The notes beneath the pieces are model-generated. The model was not told the origin of the DNA. It did not search any database and saw only the letters and a program-made list of their open reading frames with translations. This document shows positions 1 to 9,480 of a stretch of DNA of 64,000 nt, piece after piece. How positions within the stretch are numbered: position 1 is the first letter of the stretch; the number at the start of each line of letters is the position of its first letter. The stretch is taken from contig NZ_JBHYFK010000004.1 in assembly GCF_051859565.1 (NCBI RefSeq), forward strand, positions 62,001 to 126,000, given 5' to 3'. A program made the position numbers and the translations under genes. The stretch comes from Glycocaulis sp051859565 (GTDB lineage Bacteria > Pseudomonadota > Alphaproteobacteria > Caulobacterales > Maricaulaceae).

Positions 1-96
1 CAGGTACTGGGCAATGTCGGCCGCCTGCCGACCGACCAGATTTCCGGTCAGGACAACCTCCCCGGCGGCGCCGGCGGTCCGCGCCGGAACGACTAG
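1..96 (+). CDS. bamE: C-terminal end of a protein, probably BamE (partial)
   Basis: Frame 1 is open from the left edge to a TAG at 94-96 and gives 31 residues, starting QVLGNVGRLPTDQ and ending in a Gly/Pro/Arg-rich tail. Alphaproteobacterial BamE (SmpA/OmlA) lipoproteins often end in a similar LLGN-GR motif followed by a low-complexity tail, and bamE neighbours hppA in Caulobacter relatives as far as I recall. BamE is an accessory lipoprotein of the outer-membrane beta-barrel assembly complex. Only the tail is visible, so the assignment rests on a short motif and on gene order. It converges on hppA across a shared terminator. Confidence 0.45.
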   Translation, partial: QVLGNVGRLPTDQISGQDNLPGGAGGPRRND

Positions 97-145
97 CGGC
101 CCCGCCCTGGCCTACGAAAAATATCTTCACGATCCTCTCGCACAC

Positions 146-178
146 AAAAAAGCCCCGGCATCGCTGCCGGGGCTTTTC
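146..178. terminator. Bidirectional intrinsic terminator
   Basis: An 11-bp perfect stem (150-160 with 165-175, core AGCCCCGGCA) closes a TCGC loop. It has an A-run on the left and a T-run on the right, so it can end transcripts from both sides: the BamE-like gene on the plus strand and hppA on the minus strand. Confidence 0.85.
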
Positions 179-200
179 CTTGTGCCCGTGAGGCCTGGCG

Positions 201-2372
201 TCAGGCCGCGCCTGCCAGAACAGCCAGCAGGAGCAAGGCCACGATATTGGTGATCTTGATCATCGGGTTCACGGCAGGCCCTGCCGTGTCCTTGTAGGGA
301 TCACCCACCGTATCGCCGGTCACGGCAGCCTTGTGAGCCTCAGAGCCCTTGCCGCCATGATTGCCGTCCTCGATGTACTTTTTGGCGTTGTCCCAGGCAC
401 CACCGCCCGAAGTCATCGAGATGGCCACAAACAGGCCGGTCACGATCACACCGAGAAGCATCGCACCCACAGCGGCCAGCGCATGAGCCTTGCCGGCTTC
501 ATTGAAGCCAAGCTCCGCCCCGCCAACGAACCAGATCACAAAGAACAGCACGATCGGCGAGAGCACCGGAAGCAGTGACGGCACGATCATCTCGCGGATC
601 GCAGCTTTGGTAAGCATGTCGACCGCACGGCCGTAATCCGGCTTGGTCTCGAACGTCATGATGCCCGGGTTTTCGCGGAACTGGCGGCGCACCTCATGCA
701 CCACAGCTTCGGCTGCCCGGCCCACGGCCATCATCGACATACCGCCGAACAGGAAGGGCAGCAGACCGCCGAAGAACAGGCCCACGACCACGTAGGGGTT
801 TGACAACGCGAAATCGACAGCCACACCGGCGAAGAACGGATACTCGGCGGGATTGGCAGCAAAGTAGCTCAGATCTTCGGTGAAAGCGGCAAACAGCACC
901 AGCGCGCCAAGGCCCGCCGAACCGATGGCATAGCCCTTGGTGACGGCTTTGGTCGTGTTGCCGACTGCGTCGAGCGTATCGGTGGTTTCACGTACAGATG
1001 CGTCGAGATCGGCCATTTCCGCGATACCGCCCGCATTGTCGGTCACCGGACCGAACGCATCGAGCGCGACCACCATGCCGGCCAGAGCCAGCATCGTCGT
1101 CACCGCAATGGCGATACCGAACAAGCCCGCAAGATTGAAGGTGACCAGAATGCCGACAATGATCGTCAGCGCGGGCAGAGCGGTGGATTCCAGCGAAACC
1201 GCCAGACCCTGGATCACGTTCGTGCCGTGACCGGATTCAGAGGCCTTGGCCACCGACTTCACCGGGCGGAAGTCCACGCCGGTATAGTATTCGGTGATCC
1301 AGACGATCGCGCCGGTGACCAGAAGACCGGCAACGCCGCACAGGAACAGGTCGAGGCCATTGAAGCTCACACCGCCAGCAGTGGTGATCTCGGTATCAAA
1401 ACCGATCATCGACCAGGTCACGACGCCCACACCGACAAGCGAAAGCACAGCCGAGGCAATGAAGCCCTTGTAGAGCGCACCCATCACATTGCGTGAGCCC
1501 TTGGAGAGGCGCACGAAATAGGTCGAGATGATGGAAGCGATGATGCACACGCCGCCAATGGCGAGCGGGTAGATCATCATCGTGTCGACGCCGATGCCGC
1601 CCGTCAGGCCGCGGAAGAAGATCGAGGCGAGCACCATGGTGGCGACAACGGTCACCGCATAGGTCTCGAACAGGTCAGCGGCCATGCCCGCACAGTCGCC
1701 GACATTGTCGCCGACATTGTCCGCGATGGTCGCGGCGTTGCGGGGATCATCCTCGGGGATGCCCGCTTCCACCTTGCCGACCATGTCGCCGCCGACATCC
1801 GCGCCCTTGGTGAAGATACCGCCACCAAGACGGGCGAAGATGGAGATGAGGGATGCACCAAAGCCCAGTGCGACGAGCGAGTCGATCACCGTGCGGCTGA
1901 CCGGCTCAAAGCCCATCACCGTTGTCAGAAGGAAGTAGTAGACCACCACCGACAGCAGGGCGAGGCCAGCAACGAGCATGCCCGTCACCGCGCCAGACTT
2001 GAACGCCATGGAAAGCCCTGCAGCCAGGCCCGTCCGCGAAGCTTCGGTCGTGCGCACATTGGCACGCACCGAAACCAGCATGCCGATAAAACCGGCCACA
2101 CCGGACAGGATCGCCCCGATCAGGAATCCGACAGCGACCTGCCAGCCCAGCAGGAAGAAGACGGCGACGAAAACCACCGCACCTACCATCGCAATGGTGG
2201 TGTACTGGCGCTTCAGATAGGCATTTGCGCCTTCCTGGATCGCCTTGGCGATTTCCTGCATGCGTTCATTGCCCGCGCTGGCGGACAGGATGGAGCGGAC
2301 TGTTACCGCGCCATAGATCAGGGCCAGTATGCCGGCCCCGATGACCAGCCATAGCCACAGCTCAATGCTCAT
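201..2372 (-). CDS. hppA: K+-independent H+-translocating membrane pyrophosphatase
   Basis: This 723-residue, multi-spanning inner-membrane protein hydrolyses pyrophosphate and pumps protons out of the cytoplasm. The substrate/Mg-binding motifs are intact: DVGGDMVGKVE at 192-202 and DNVGDNVGDCAG at 218-229, followed by AADLFE. The diagnostic GNTTKAVTKG motif carries Lys at about 475, where K+-dependent relatives have Ala, so this belongs to the K+-independent class. Length is normal for the family. The start is the ATG at 2372, preceded by a GGGGAAA ribosome-binding site. It lies downstream of the riboflavin/thiamine operon on the same strand but is separated from it by 177 bp, so it probably has its own promoter. 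Confidence 0.97.
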   Translation of the reverse strand: MSIELWLWLVIGAGILALIYGAVTVRSILSASAGNERMQEIAKAIQEGANAYLKRQYTTIAMVGAVVFVAVFFLLGWQVAVGFLIGAILSGVAGFIGMLVSVRANVRTTEASRTGLAAGLSMAFKSGAVTGMLVAGLALLSVVVYYFLLTTVMGFEPVSRTVIDSLVALGFGASLISIFARLGGGIFTKGADVGGDMVGKVEAGIPEDDPRNAATIADNVGDNVGDCAGMAADLFETYAVTVVATMVLASIFFRGLTGGIGVDTMMIYPLAIGGVCIIASIISTYFVRLSKGSRNVMGALYKGFIASAVLSLVGVGVVTWSMIGFDTEITTAGGVSFNGLDLFLCGVAGLLVTGAIVWITEYYTGVDFRPVKSVAKASESGHGTNVIQGLAVSLESTALPALTIIVGILVTFNLAGLFGIAIAVTTMLALAGMVVALDAFGPVTDNAGGIAEMADLDASVRETTDTLDAVGNTTKAVTKGYAIGSAGLGALVLFAAFTEDLSYFAANPAEYPFFAGVAVDFALSNPYVVVGLFFGGLLPFLFGGMSMMAVGRAAEAVVHEVRRQFRENPGIMTFETKPDYGRAVDMLTKAAIREMIVPSLLPVLSPIVLFFVIWFVGGAELGFNEAGKAHALAAVGAMLLGVIVTGLFVAISMTSGGGAWDNAKKYIEDGNHGGKGSEAHKAAVTGDTVGDPYKDTAGPAVNPMIKITNIVALLLLAVLAGAA

Positions 2373-2503
2373 AATTGGTTTCCCCGTTTTACGTTCTTGT
2401 TTTTGAGGGGGAATGGCCGCGTGACCGGCAGGCGCAACGAATCGCGCTGCCTGCAGCCCCTCCCATTGACCGGCGGACTATGCCCAATGGGGTGGAGCGG
2501 CGC

Positions 2504-2531
2504 AATCAGTGTTAGGGTTCAAACCCTGATT
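2504..2531. repeat. Dyad-symmetric element between hppA and the upstream operon
   Basis: AGGGTT and AACCCT (2514-2519 and 2522-2527) form an inverted repeat around a 2-base centre, flanked by AATCAG and CTGATT. It sits in the 177-bp gap 2373-2549, just past the stop of the small secreted-protein gene and upstream of hppA. No T-run follows, so it may be a factor-binding dyad or an RNA 3'-end hairpin rather than a classic terminator. Nothing else is evident in this gap. Confidence 0.4.
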
Positions 2532-2549
2532 GAGGCTGAAGGCCGGGGG

Positions 2550-3032
2550 TCAGCGATAGCGGCGCTGCAGGCGGATGCCGGATGCCAGCGGTTCAAGTTC
2601 GCTGACAACCCCTGCGCCCAGCCGGGCATCAATAGCGCGGTCCCAGCGCTCGTAGGTGTCGCCCGTTGAAAAGTCATCCCGCGACACAAGGGTGAAGGGG
2701 TGAGCGTGAGCCAGCGCAACGAGATCGTGCATCAGGAAGTGAAGCCGCTGGCGGATTTCGGGAATGCTCGCCTCATCGGCGAGGTGCAGCCTGACGTTCA
2801 GAAATGAATACCCTGCCAGGCGGCCGTTATCTACCAGCGGAACGGTGATGGCTGGCAGGTCGAAATGCGGTGTGTCAGGCGGCGCAAGCCGTTCACCAGC
2901 CTGCATAGCCAGATCGCGAAGATCGTTAGGCACCACCAGAGCGGGCGCCGCTGCTTGTTCAGGCGGTGGCGCAGCCATCGCCGGGGCATAGGCCGACACA
3001 GTCAGGACGAAGAGGGCAGCGAAGCGTTTCAT
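2550..3032 (-). CDS. Small secreted protein of unknown function
   Basis: The 160-residue product starts with a clear Sec signal peptide (MKRFAALFVLTVSAYAPAMA, cleavage expected after AMA), then an Ala/Pro-rich linker, then a compact mixed domain of about 110 residues. The pattern LNVRLHLAD...IPEIRQRLHFLMHDLVALAH...ends in a charged tail. The beta-strand, helix, helix layout loosely recalls the periplasmic part of FliL, but I cannot support that assignment. It follows thiL by 24 bp on the same strand and so is probably the last gene of the riboflavin/thiL operon. Function is unknown. Confidence 0.7.
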   Translation of the reverse strand: MKRFAALFVLTVSAYAPAMAAPPPEQAAAPALVVPNDLRDLAMQAGERLAPPDTPHFDLPAITVPLVDNGRLAGYSFLNVRLHLADEASIPEIRQRLHFLMHDLVALAHAHPFTLVSRDDFSTGDTYERWDRAIDARLGAGVVSELEPLASGIRLQRRYR

Positions 3033-3056
3033 GGCTTCATACTACCCGCGCACCCG

Positions 3057-4040
3057 TCAAAAATGCGTGAATCCACCGGCTCCATACTCGATGGACACAC
3101 CGCCAGAAATGACCGTCACCGTGTCACCGGGGGCGAACGCACCAATAACTGTTGCCTGCAGACCCGCCTTGCGTAGCTCGGCGGTAAATGTGTCGACCCG
3201 CGCCTGCGGCACGGCGCACGCCAGCTCGTAATCATCGCCGAAGCTTGCCAGCGCCAGCCGCGCGGCCTGCGTGTCGTCCTGATTGTCCAGCCAGCGATGC
3301 GCCGCCTCCGATAGCGGCAACACATCAAGATCAATCTCCAGCGACAGCCCGCTTGCCGCAGCCAAATGGCGGCTGTCGGCGATCACGCCGTCGCTGACAT
3401 CTATGGCCGCATGCACATGGGCATGCAGTGCATCTGCCAGCGCGAGGCGGGGCATCGGCAGCTGAAGGCGTTGCAGCAGGTACGCCCGGTCATCGGCCGA
3501 TGGCTGGTACTCTTTGGTTTCGACCTTAAGGCCGAGGCAGGCATCACCAATCGTGCCCGTTACCACCAGATAATCCCCGGGCTTTGCGCCCGAACGGGTT
3601 ATGGCCTTGCCAGCAGGCACCTCACCGAATGCTGTGACTGCAATGACCCAAGGACCATTCGCCGACGTGGTATCGCCGCCGATCAGGGTGATCGAGAATT
3701 CTTCCTGATCCATCGCCAGCCCGTCAGCAAATCCGCCCCGCAGCGCGTCAGGCGCGCCGGCTGGCCAGACGATATTGGTCATATACGCAACAGGCCGGGC
3801 GCCCATGGCAGCGAGATCAGACAGGTTCACCCGCAACGCCTTGCGGGCCACCAATGCCGGCTCGGTGCCTTCAGGGAAATGGCGCCCCTCCACCAGCGTG
3901 TCGGCAGTGATGACCAGTTCCCGCCCCGACCGCACCGAGAGCAGCGCAGCATCGTCTTTCAGCTCAAGTGCGCCCTTGAAGCCCGCGGCCAGTGGTGCAA
4001 GGCGGTCCTTTATATACCCGAACTCGCCGTTCTCACTCAT
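3057..4040 (-). CDS. thiL: Thiamine-monophosphate kinase
   Basis: This 327-residue cytoplasmic ATP-dependent kinase makes thiamine diphosphate, the last step of the pathway. The N-terminal ELKDDAALL and ITADTLVEGRHFP segments and the GGDTT motif are typical ThiL Mg/nucleotide-binding signatures of the PurM-like fold. Its ATG overlaps the nusB stop by one base (TGATG), showing translational coupling. The nusB-thiL linkage is common in proteobacteria. Confidence 0.96.
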   Translation of the reverse strand: MSENGEFGYIKDRLAPLAAGFKGALELKDDAALLSVRSGRELVITADTLVEGRHFPEGTEPALVARKALRVNLSDLAAMGARPVAYMTNIVWPAGAPDALRGGFADGLAMDQEEFSITLIGGDTTSANGPWVIAVTAFGEVPAGKAITRSGAKPGDYLVVTGTIGDACLGLKVETKEYQPSADDRAYLLQRLQLPMPRLALADALHAHVHAAIDVSDGVIADSRHLAAASGLSLEIDLDVLPLSEAAHRWLDNQDDTQAARLALASFGDDYELACAVPQARVDTFTAELRKAGLQATVIGAFAPGDTVTVISGGVSIEYGAGGFTHF

Positions 4041-4525
4041 CAGCTCTCCGGCGCGGCGTCAGCGGCGGGGCGGGCTGCCCGGGCGAACGCATCCAGCGAC
4101 GCGTTGATGAAAGCCGGTTCCGGCCCCTCGAAAAAGGCATGCGCGATGTCGACATACTCGTTGATGACCACGCGGGTCGGGACGTCGGTCCGGCGCAGCA
4201 GCTCATACCCACCTGCCCGCAAGATCGCCCTTACAGTGGCGTCGAGGCGGGACAGCTTCCAGCCCTCTTTCAGGGTAGAGGCCGTCAGCTTGTCGACATC
4301 ATCCTGCGCCCGCACAACGCCGGAGAGCAGGTCTTCAAAGAAGTCCTCATCGGCCTCGATGAACTCACCCGGTTCGCCATCATGGCCAAAGCGGTGGTCG
4401 CGGAACTGTTTGACGACGGCGCGCGCGCCCGTGCCCGACAGCTCCATCTGATACAGCGCCTGCACAGCGGAGAGACGCGCCGAACGGCGAAGGCGGGCAC
4501 GCGTATCGGAAGGCGTTTCCGTCAT
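4040..4525 (-). CDS. nusB: Transcription antitermination factor NusB
   Basis: The 161-residue product is an all-helical RNA-binding protein that joins NusE (ribosomal S10) on boxA RNA during rRNA antitermination. The N-terminal RRSARLSAVQALYQMELSG segment and the C-terminal VVINEYVDIAHAFF helix are characteristic. The ATG at 4525 follows directly after the ribH stop (TAG then ATG), so it is translated from the same message as ribH and thiL. Confidence 0.96.
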   Translation of the reverse strand: MTETPSDTRARLRRSARLSAVQALYQMELSGTGARAVVKQFRDHRFGHDGEPGEFIEADEDFFEDLLSGVVRAQDDVDKLTASTLKEGWKLSRLDATVRAILRAGGYELLRRTDVPTRVVINEYVDIAHAFFEGPEPAFINASLDAFARAARPAADAAPES

Positions 4526-4966
4526 CTAGCGGGACCCGAAACGCTGGGCATTGGCGATCATCGCAAGTGCCGCCTCGGCGGCGTCCTTGCCCTTGTTCTT
4601 TTCGCTGACATGCGCCCGCACGCGAGCCTGACGGATATTCTCGACGGTGAGGATGCCATAGCCCAGCGGAACACCCTTCAGGGACAGATCCATCAGCCCG
4701 CGCGCGGACTCGCCGCACACATAATCATAGTGGCTGGTTTCGCCGCGGATCACACACCCAAGCGCCACATAGCCGTCATAGGGCTGCTTGCCGGCCTCGG
4801 CCATGGCGATCACGCCGGGGATCTCGAACGCGCCGGGTACTTCGATGATCTCGAATTCAGCGCCCGCTTCGGTCAGCGCGGCCGTCGCGCCCTCCACCAG
4901 TTGTTCGGTGATATCCTCGTAGAACGGGGCCGCGATGATGAGAAGTTTCGGTCTAGCGGCCATCAC
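4526..4966 (-). CDS. ribH: 6,7-dimethyl-8-ribityllumazine synthase
   Basis: The 146-residue lumazine synthase condenses 3,4-dihydroxy-2-butanone 4-phosphate with the ribitylaminouracil intermediate. The family motifs are visible: the AAPFYEDIT segment, VPGAFEIPG near 43-51, the GCVIRGETSHYDYV loop with the catalytic His, and PLGYGILTVE. It lies 24 bp after ribB and is joined end to end with nusB. Length is typical for the pentamer/icosahedral class. Confidence 0.96.
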   Translation of the reverse strand: MMAARPKLLIIAAPFYEDITEQLVEGATAALTEAGAEFEIIEVPGAFEIPGVIAMAEAGKQPYDGYVALGCVIRGETSHYDYVCGESARGLMDLSLKGVPLGYGILTVENIRQARVRAHVSEKNKGKDAAEAALAMIANAQRFGSR

Positions 4967-4990
4967 GGCCTCCTTCTGGACAGGTCTGGT

Positions 4991-6106
4991 TCAACTAAGC
5001 TCGCGCTGGCTGGTGATTTCAAGGCCGTAGCCATCCAGCGCAACAATGGTCTGAGGCGTTGTCGTAAGTAGCTCCATGCGGCGAACGCCCAGATCAATCA
5101 GGATCTGCGCGCCCAGCCCGTATTCGCGCAGGCGCCGCGCCTCGCGTGTGTCGGGCGGGTCGGACGGGCTGGCGCCAAAACGTTCCGTGATGGCAGACGG
5201 GTTGGTCTCGCGGATGAATACCATCACAGCAGGCCCGTCATGTGCTGCCAGTTCGGCAACGGCGTGCTCGACCAGCCCTGCCCGCCCGCCAAGCGCGCCC
5301 AGCACATCATCAGCAAAGCTGACCTTGTGCATGCGCACCAGCGGAGCATTGCCGGGCCGGATATCACCCTTCACCAGAGCGACATGTTCCACCGCATCGA
5401 CGAGTGAACGGTAGACGATCAGCTTGAATGGCCCGCCATGGCGTGTCTCAACACTGGTTTCCAGGCGGCGCTCGATAAAACGGTCATGCTGGCGCCGATA
5501 GGCGATCAGGTCTGCAATCGTGCCGATCTTCAGCTTGTGCGCGGCGGCAAACTCCACCAGCTCTGGCAAGCGGGCCATCGTCCCGTCCTCATTCATGATC
5601 TCGCAGATCACGCCGGACGGGTTGGCACCGGCCAGACGGGCGACATCCACCGCTGCTTCGGTATGGCCCGCCCGCACCAGCACGCCGCCATCGCGCGCCG
5701 TGATGGGAAATATGTGGCCGGGACTGACAATGTCTTCAGGCCCGGTCGCCGGATCGATGGCAACAGCAACCGTGCGCGCGCGGTCATGGGCCGAGATCCC
5801 TGTTGTGATCCCTTCGCGCGCTTCAATGGATACCGTGAAAGCGGTCGTGTGGCGCGAGCGGTTGCGCGGCGTCATGGGCTGCAGGTGCAGCGCTTCGGCA
5901 CGTTCACGCGTCAGCGTCAGGCAGATCAGGCCCCGCCCGTGCTTGGTCATGAAGTTGATAGCGTCAGGCGTCGCAAACTGGGCCGGGATGACAAGATCGC
6001 CTTCATTCTCGCGATCTTCAGCGTCGACAAGAATGAACATCCGGCCGTTGCGGGCTTCTTCGATAATTTCCTCGGCAGAGGCGAGGTTGAACCCGTTTGC
6101 TGACAT
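4991..6106 (-). CDS. ribB: 3,4-dihydroxy-2-butanone 4-phosphate synthase with degenerate GTP cyclohydrolase II-like domain (RibBX type)
   Basis: The 371-residue protein has an intact DHBP synthase domain at about 5-205 (VDAEDRENEGDLV, RAGHTEAAVDVARLAG, CEIMNEDGTMAR), which converts ribulose 5-phosphate to the four-carbon riboflavin precursor. The C-terminal half is collinear with GTP cyclohydrolase II, but residues 259-279 (MHKVSFADDVLGALGGRAG) lack all three zinc cysteines of the usual C-x10-C-x-C motif. The second domain is therefore probably not a cyclohydrolase, as described for RibBX proteins. I use the ATG at 6106, which overlaps the ribE stop as TGATG; a GTG one codon upstream is possible. 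Confidence 0.93.
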   Translation of the reverse strand: MSANGFNLASAEEIIEEARNGRMFILVDAEDRENEGDLVIPAQFATPDAINFMTKHGRGLICLTLTRERAEALHLQPMTPRNRSRHTTAFTVSIEAREGITTGISAHDRARTVAVAIDPATGPEDIVSPGHIFPITARDGGVLVRAGHTEAAVDVARLAGANPSGVICEIMNEDGTMARLPELVEFAAAHKLKIGTIADLIAYRRQHDRFIERRLETSVETRHGGPFKLIVYRSLVDAVEHVALVKGDIRPGNAPLVRMHKVSFADDVLGALGGRAGLVEHAVAELAAHDGPAVMVFIRETNPSAITERFGASPSDPPDTREARRLREYGLGAQILIDLGVRRMELLTTTPQTIVALDGYGLEITSQRELS

Positions 6107-6723
6107 CACTTCACGTCCTTCGCGCCGGTCATTGCGGCAAGGCGCGCGGCGTAGCGCGCCATGATGTCCACCTCAAGGTTCACCCGCATGCACGGCTGCA
6201 GGCGCGAGAGCGTGGTAACAGCCGCCGTATGGGGAATAATCATCAGATCGAAGGCTGTCCCAGACACGCCATTGACGGTGAGCGAGACCCCGTCAACCGC
6301 AATCGAGCCCTTCTCGGCGATAAAGGGGGCCAGTTCAGCTGGCGCCTCAACCGTCAGCGCCATCCAGCCATCCGTGTCGGTCCGGGCCTTCACGGTGCCT
6401 ACGCCATCAACATGGCCCTGGACAATGTGTCCGCCCAGCTCGTCACCCACTTTGAGCGGGCGTTCCAGATTCATGCGCGAACCGGGTTTCCATTCGCCGA
6501 GCGTCGTGCGGGCAAGCGTTTCGGGTGACACCTCAACCTGATAGAGCGCGCCAGACTTGTCCGGCTCGATAGCGGTCACGGTCAGGCATACGCCGTCATG
6601 GGCGATGGAGGCGCCCAGCACCAGCTCGGCGGCTGGCCACGGCCCGCGCACCGTAAAACGGCGCACCGGCCCGTCTTCGAGAGCGGTCAGCTCGCCGACG
6701 GCAGTGACTATTCCGGTGAACAT
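6106..6723 (-). CDS. ribE: Riboflavin synthase, alpha chain
   Basis: The 205-residue product dismutates two 6,7-dimethyl-8-ribityllumazines into riboflavin. It has two lumazine-binding barrels: MFTGIVTAVGEL at the N terminus and a second repeat starting near GGHIVQGHVDGVGTV at about residue 100. The MFTGIV start is nearly invariant in the family, so I start at the ATG at 6723 rather than further upstream in the same frame. It is 16 bp after ribD and overlaps ribB by one base. Confidence 0.96.
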   Translation of the reverse strand: MFTGIVTAVGELTALEDGPVRRFTVRGPWPAAELVLGASIAHDGVCLTVTAIEPDKSGALYQVEVSPETLARTTLGEWKPGSRMNLERPLKVGDELGGHIVQGHVDGVGTVKARTDTDGWMALTVEAPAELAPFIAEKGSIAVDGVSLTVNGVSGTAFDLMIIPHTAAVTTLSRLQPCMRVNLEVDIMARYAARLAAMTGAKDVK

Positions 6724-6739
6724 GGGTTGGGGCCTGCCG

Positions 6740-7405
6740 TCAGTTGCCTTCGCGCTCATAGCTCTCATGCAGGTCGCGTCCGATAACGCGAACCGATGTG
6801 CGCCGGAATTGGGGTGCGCTGGCCAGATTGCCAAGCCCAAGCGCTGCAAACACGTCCATGCCGTCCCCGCCAATGATCATCGGCGCACGGAACCATTCAA
6901 GGCGGTGAACCAGGCCGGCTTTCAGCGCTGAGGCTGCCAGCTTGCCACCCGCCTCGATCAACACGCGCGAATGCCCTGCAGAGCCGAGATAACGCAAGGC
7001 AGCGCGCAGATCAGCGTGCCCGTCAGCGTCCTTCTCGACGCGCACCAGCCGCGCACCCTTCGCGCCGAGGGCCTTGGACCGGGCTTCATCATCAGACCCA
7101 TGGAAAATTATGGCGGGCCCTTCCTCGAAAAGCTTCGCGCCAGGTAGAATGCGCAGGCGGGTGTCGAGAACCGCCCTCTCCGGCTGCTCGGCCGCTTTCA
7201 CGCCGCCAGGACGCACCGTCAGGCGCGGATCGTCTGACAGCACCGTACCGATCCCTGTCATGATGACGTCGTAACGCGCGCGCAGAGCGTGAACCGCGTC
7301 GCGCGCTTCTGCGCCGGTGATCCATTGTGACTGGCCGGTCGACGTGGCGATCTTGCCGTCGAGCGAGGTCGCCAGTTTCAGCGTTACATGAACAAATCCA
7401 GCCAT
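6740..7405 (-). CDS. ribD: RibD-type pyrimidine reductase domain alone (deaminase domain absent)
   Basis: The 221-residue product matches only the C-terminal reductase half of RibD, which reduces the ribosylamino-uracil intermediate with NADPH. Visible signatures are VTLKLATSLDGKIATSTG, SQWITG, the VIMTGIGTVLSDDPRLTVR segment and the VLIEAGG nucleotide-binding loop. The N-terminal zinc deaminase domain of about 145 residues (HAE and PCxxxG...C motifs) is missing. There is no room for it, because the ATG overlaps the nrdR stop (TAATG). It sits where bifunctional ribD sits in relatives, so this looks like domain loss. A separate deaminase must exist elsewhere if the pathway works. Confidence 0.88.
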   Translation of the reverse strand: MAGFVHVTLKLATSLDGKIATSTGQSQWITGAEARDAVHALRARYDVIMTGIGTVLSDDPRLTVRPGGVKAAEQPERAVLDTRLRILPGAKLFEEGPAIIFHGSDDEARSKALGAKGARLVRVEKDADGHADLRAALRYLGSAGHSRVLIEAGGKLAASALKAGLVHRLEWFRAPMIIGGDGMDVFAALGLGNLASAPQFRRTSVRVIGRDLHESYEREGN

Positions 7406-7887
7406 TATGCCTCGTCCTCGCCCTCACCTAGCTCGTCGCCAAGCTTTTCACCGCGGATGAACTCTGAAAAATCTGCCACTTCACGAAAATCGCGATACAC
7501 TGACGCGTAGCGCACATAGGCAACCGGATCGAGATTGCGCAGCCCCTCCATGACGAGCTCGCCTATCCGCCGCGACGGAATATCGGGCTCGCCGCTGCTT
7601 TCCAGACGCCGGATAATGCCCGAAATCATCTGCTCGATACGCTCGCGGTCAATCGAGCTCTTGCGCGCAGCCAGCAGCACCGAGCGCATCAGCTTGTCGC
7701 GCTCAAAGGGCACGCGCTTGCCGTCCGACTTTATGACCTGAAGGTCACGCAACTGCACCCGCTCAAACGTGGTGAAACGCGCGCCGCAGGACGGGCATTG
7801 CCGCCGCCTGCGGATAGCCTGCCCGTCTTCCGAAGGACGGGAATCCTTTACCTGCGTATCAGGATGGGAACAGAACGGGCAGCGCAC
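7405..7887 (-). CDS. nrdR: Transcriptional repressor NrdR
   Basis: The 160-residue repressor controls ribonucleotide reductase genes by binding NrdR boxes with ATP/dATP as signals. A four-cysteine zinc ribbon is visible (MRCPFCSHPDTQ and QCPSCGARFTTFE: Cys3, Cys6, Cys31, Cys34), followed by the ATP-cone domain from about 45 to 140. The acidic C-terminal tail is usual. It follows glyA by 11 bp, the glyA-nrdR-rib order being common in alphaproteobacteria. Confidence 0.96.
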   Translation of the reverse strand: MRCPFCSHPDTQVKDSRPSEDGQAIRRRRQCPSCGARFTTFERVQLRDLQVIKSDGKRVPFERDKLMRSVLLAARKSSIDRERIEQMISGIIRRLESSGEPDIPSRRIGELVMEGLRNLDPVAYVRYASVYRDFREVADFSEFIRGEKLGDELGEGEDEA

Positions 7888-7898
7888 CGGCCTGGCTC

Positions 7899-9203
<1,305 letters not shown>

Positions 9204-9339
9204 CGGCGACTCCCTCATTGCGGCTGATCGAATGCCCTTGAAATACGCGCTGGCGAAGCGCTTCACAACCACACACCGCCGCACACGGTAAAAAGCCGCA
9301 TCAGGCAAGTGGTGCGAAGCAGCATGGCCACGGCGGATA

Positions 9340-9480
9340 CGACATCTGACACACAGATTTCTGATTTCTTTTACTGCACAAACTTATTGGTATTGGCAGA
9401 GCCTATACTTGTTTGGCCAACCAAAGCGGTTTACACAAATTACATACCGCGTCCCCTTAAACAGAAGCGAATGTCAGGTG
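9340..9480. promoter_or_regulatory. AT-rich control region between glyA and mucR
   Basis: The divergent gap 9204-9480 holds a stretch that is clearly richer in A/T than the rest of the window (for example 9358-9420, with TATACT at 9404-9409 and several TTA/TTG steps). Ros/MucR proteins bind AT-rich, low-consensus sites and usually repress their own gene, so this is a plausible autoregulatory region. I cannot place a well-spaced -35 box. A short AGGTG ribosome-binding site lies just before mucR. Confidence 0.45.

Noticed and set aside
2504..2531. GGGTTCAAACCC resembles a tRNA T-arm.
   Set aside because: The stem does not fit the T-loop spacing and no acceptor, D or anticodon arms can be built around it on either strand.
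3366..5071. Overlapping plus-strand frames of about 360 codons each.
   Set aside because: They are antisense shadows of thiL, nusB and ribH and have low-complexity, Arg/Gly/His-rich translations.
6106..7405. FMN riboswitch in front of the riboflavin genes.
   Set aside because: The rib genes are translationally coupled to nrdR and each other, with no leader long enough to hold one.
9384..9409. Sigma70 promoter TTGGTA or TTATTG with TATACT before mucR.
   Set aside because: The spacers are 11 or 14 bases, too short for a normal promoter; only the AT-rich nature of the region is reported.
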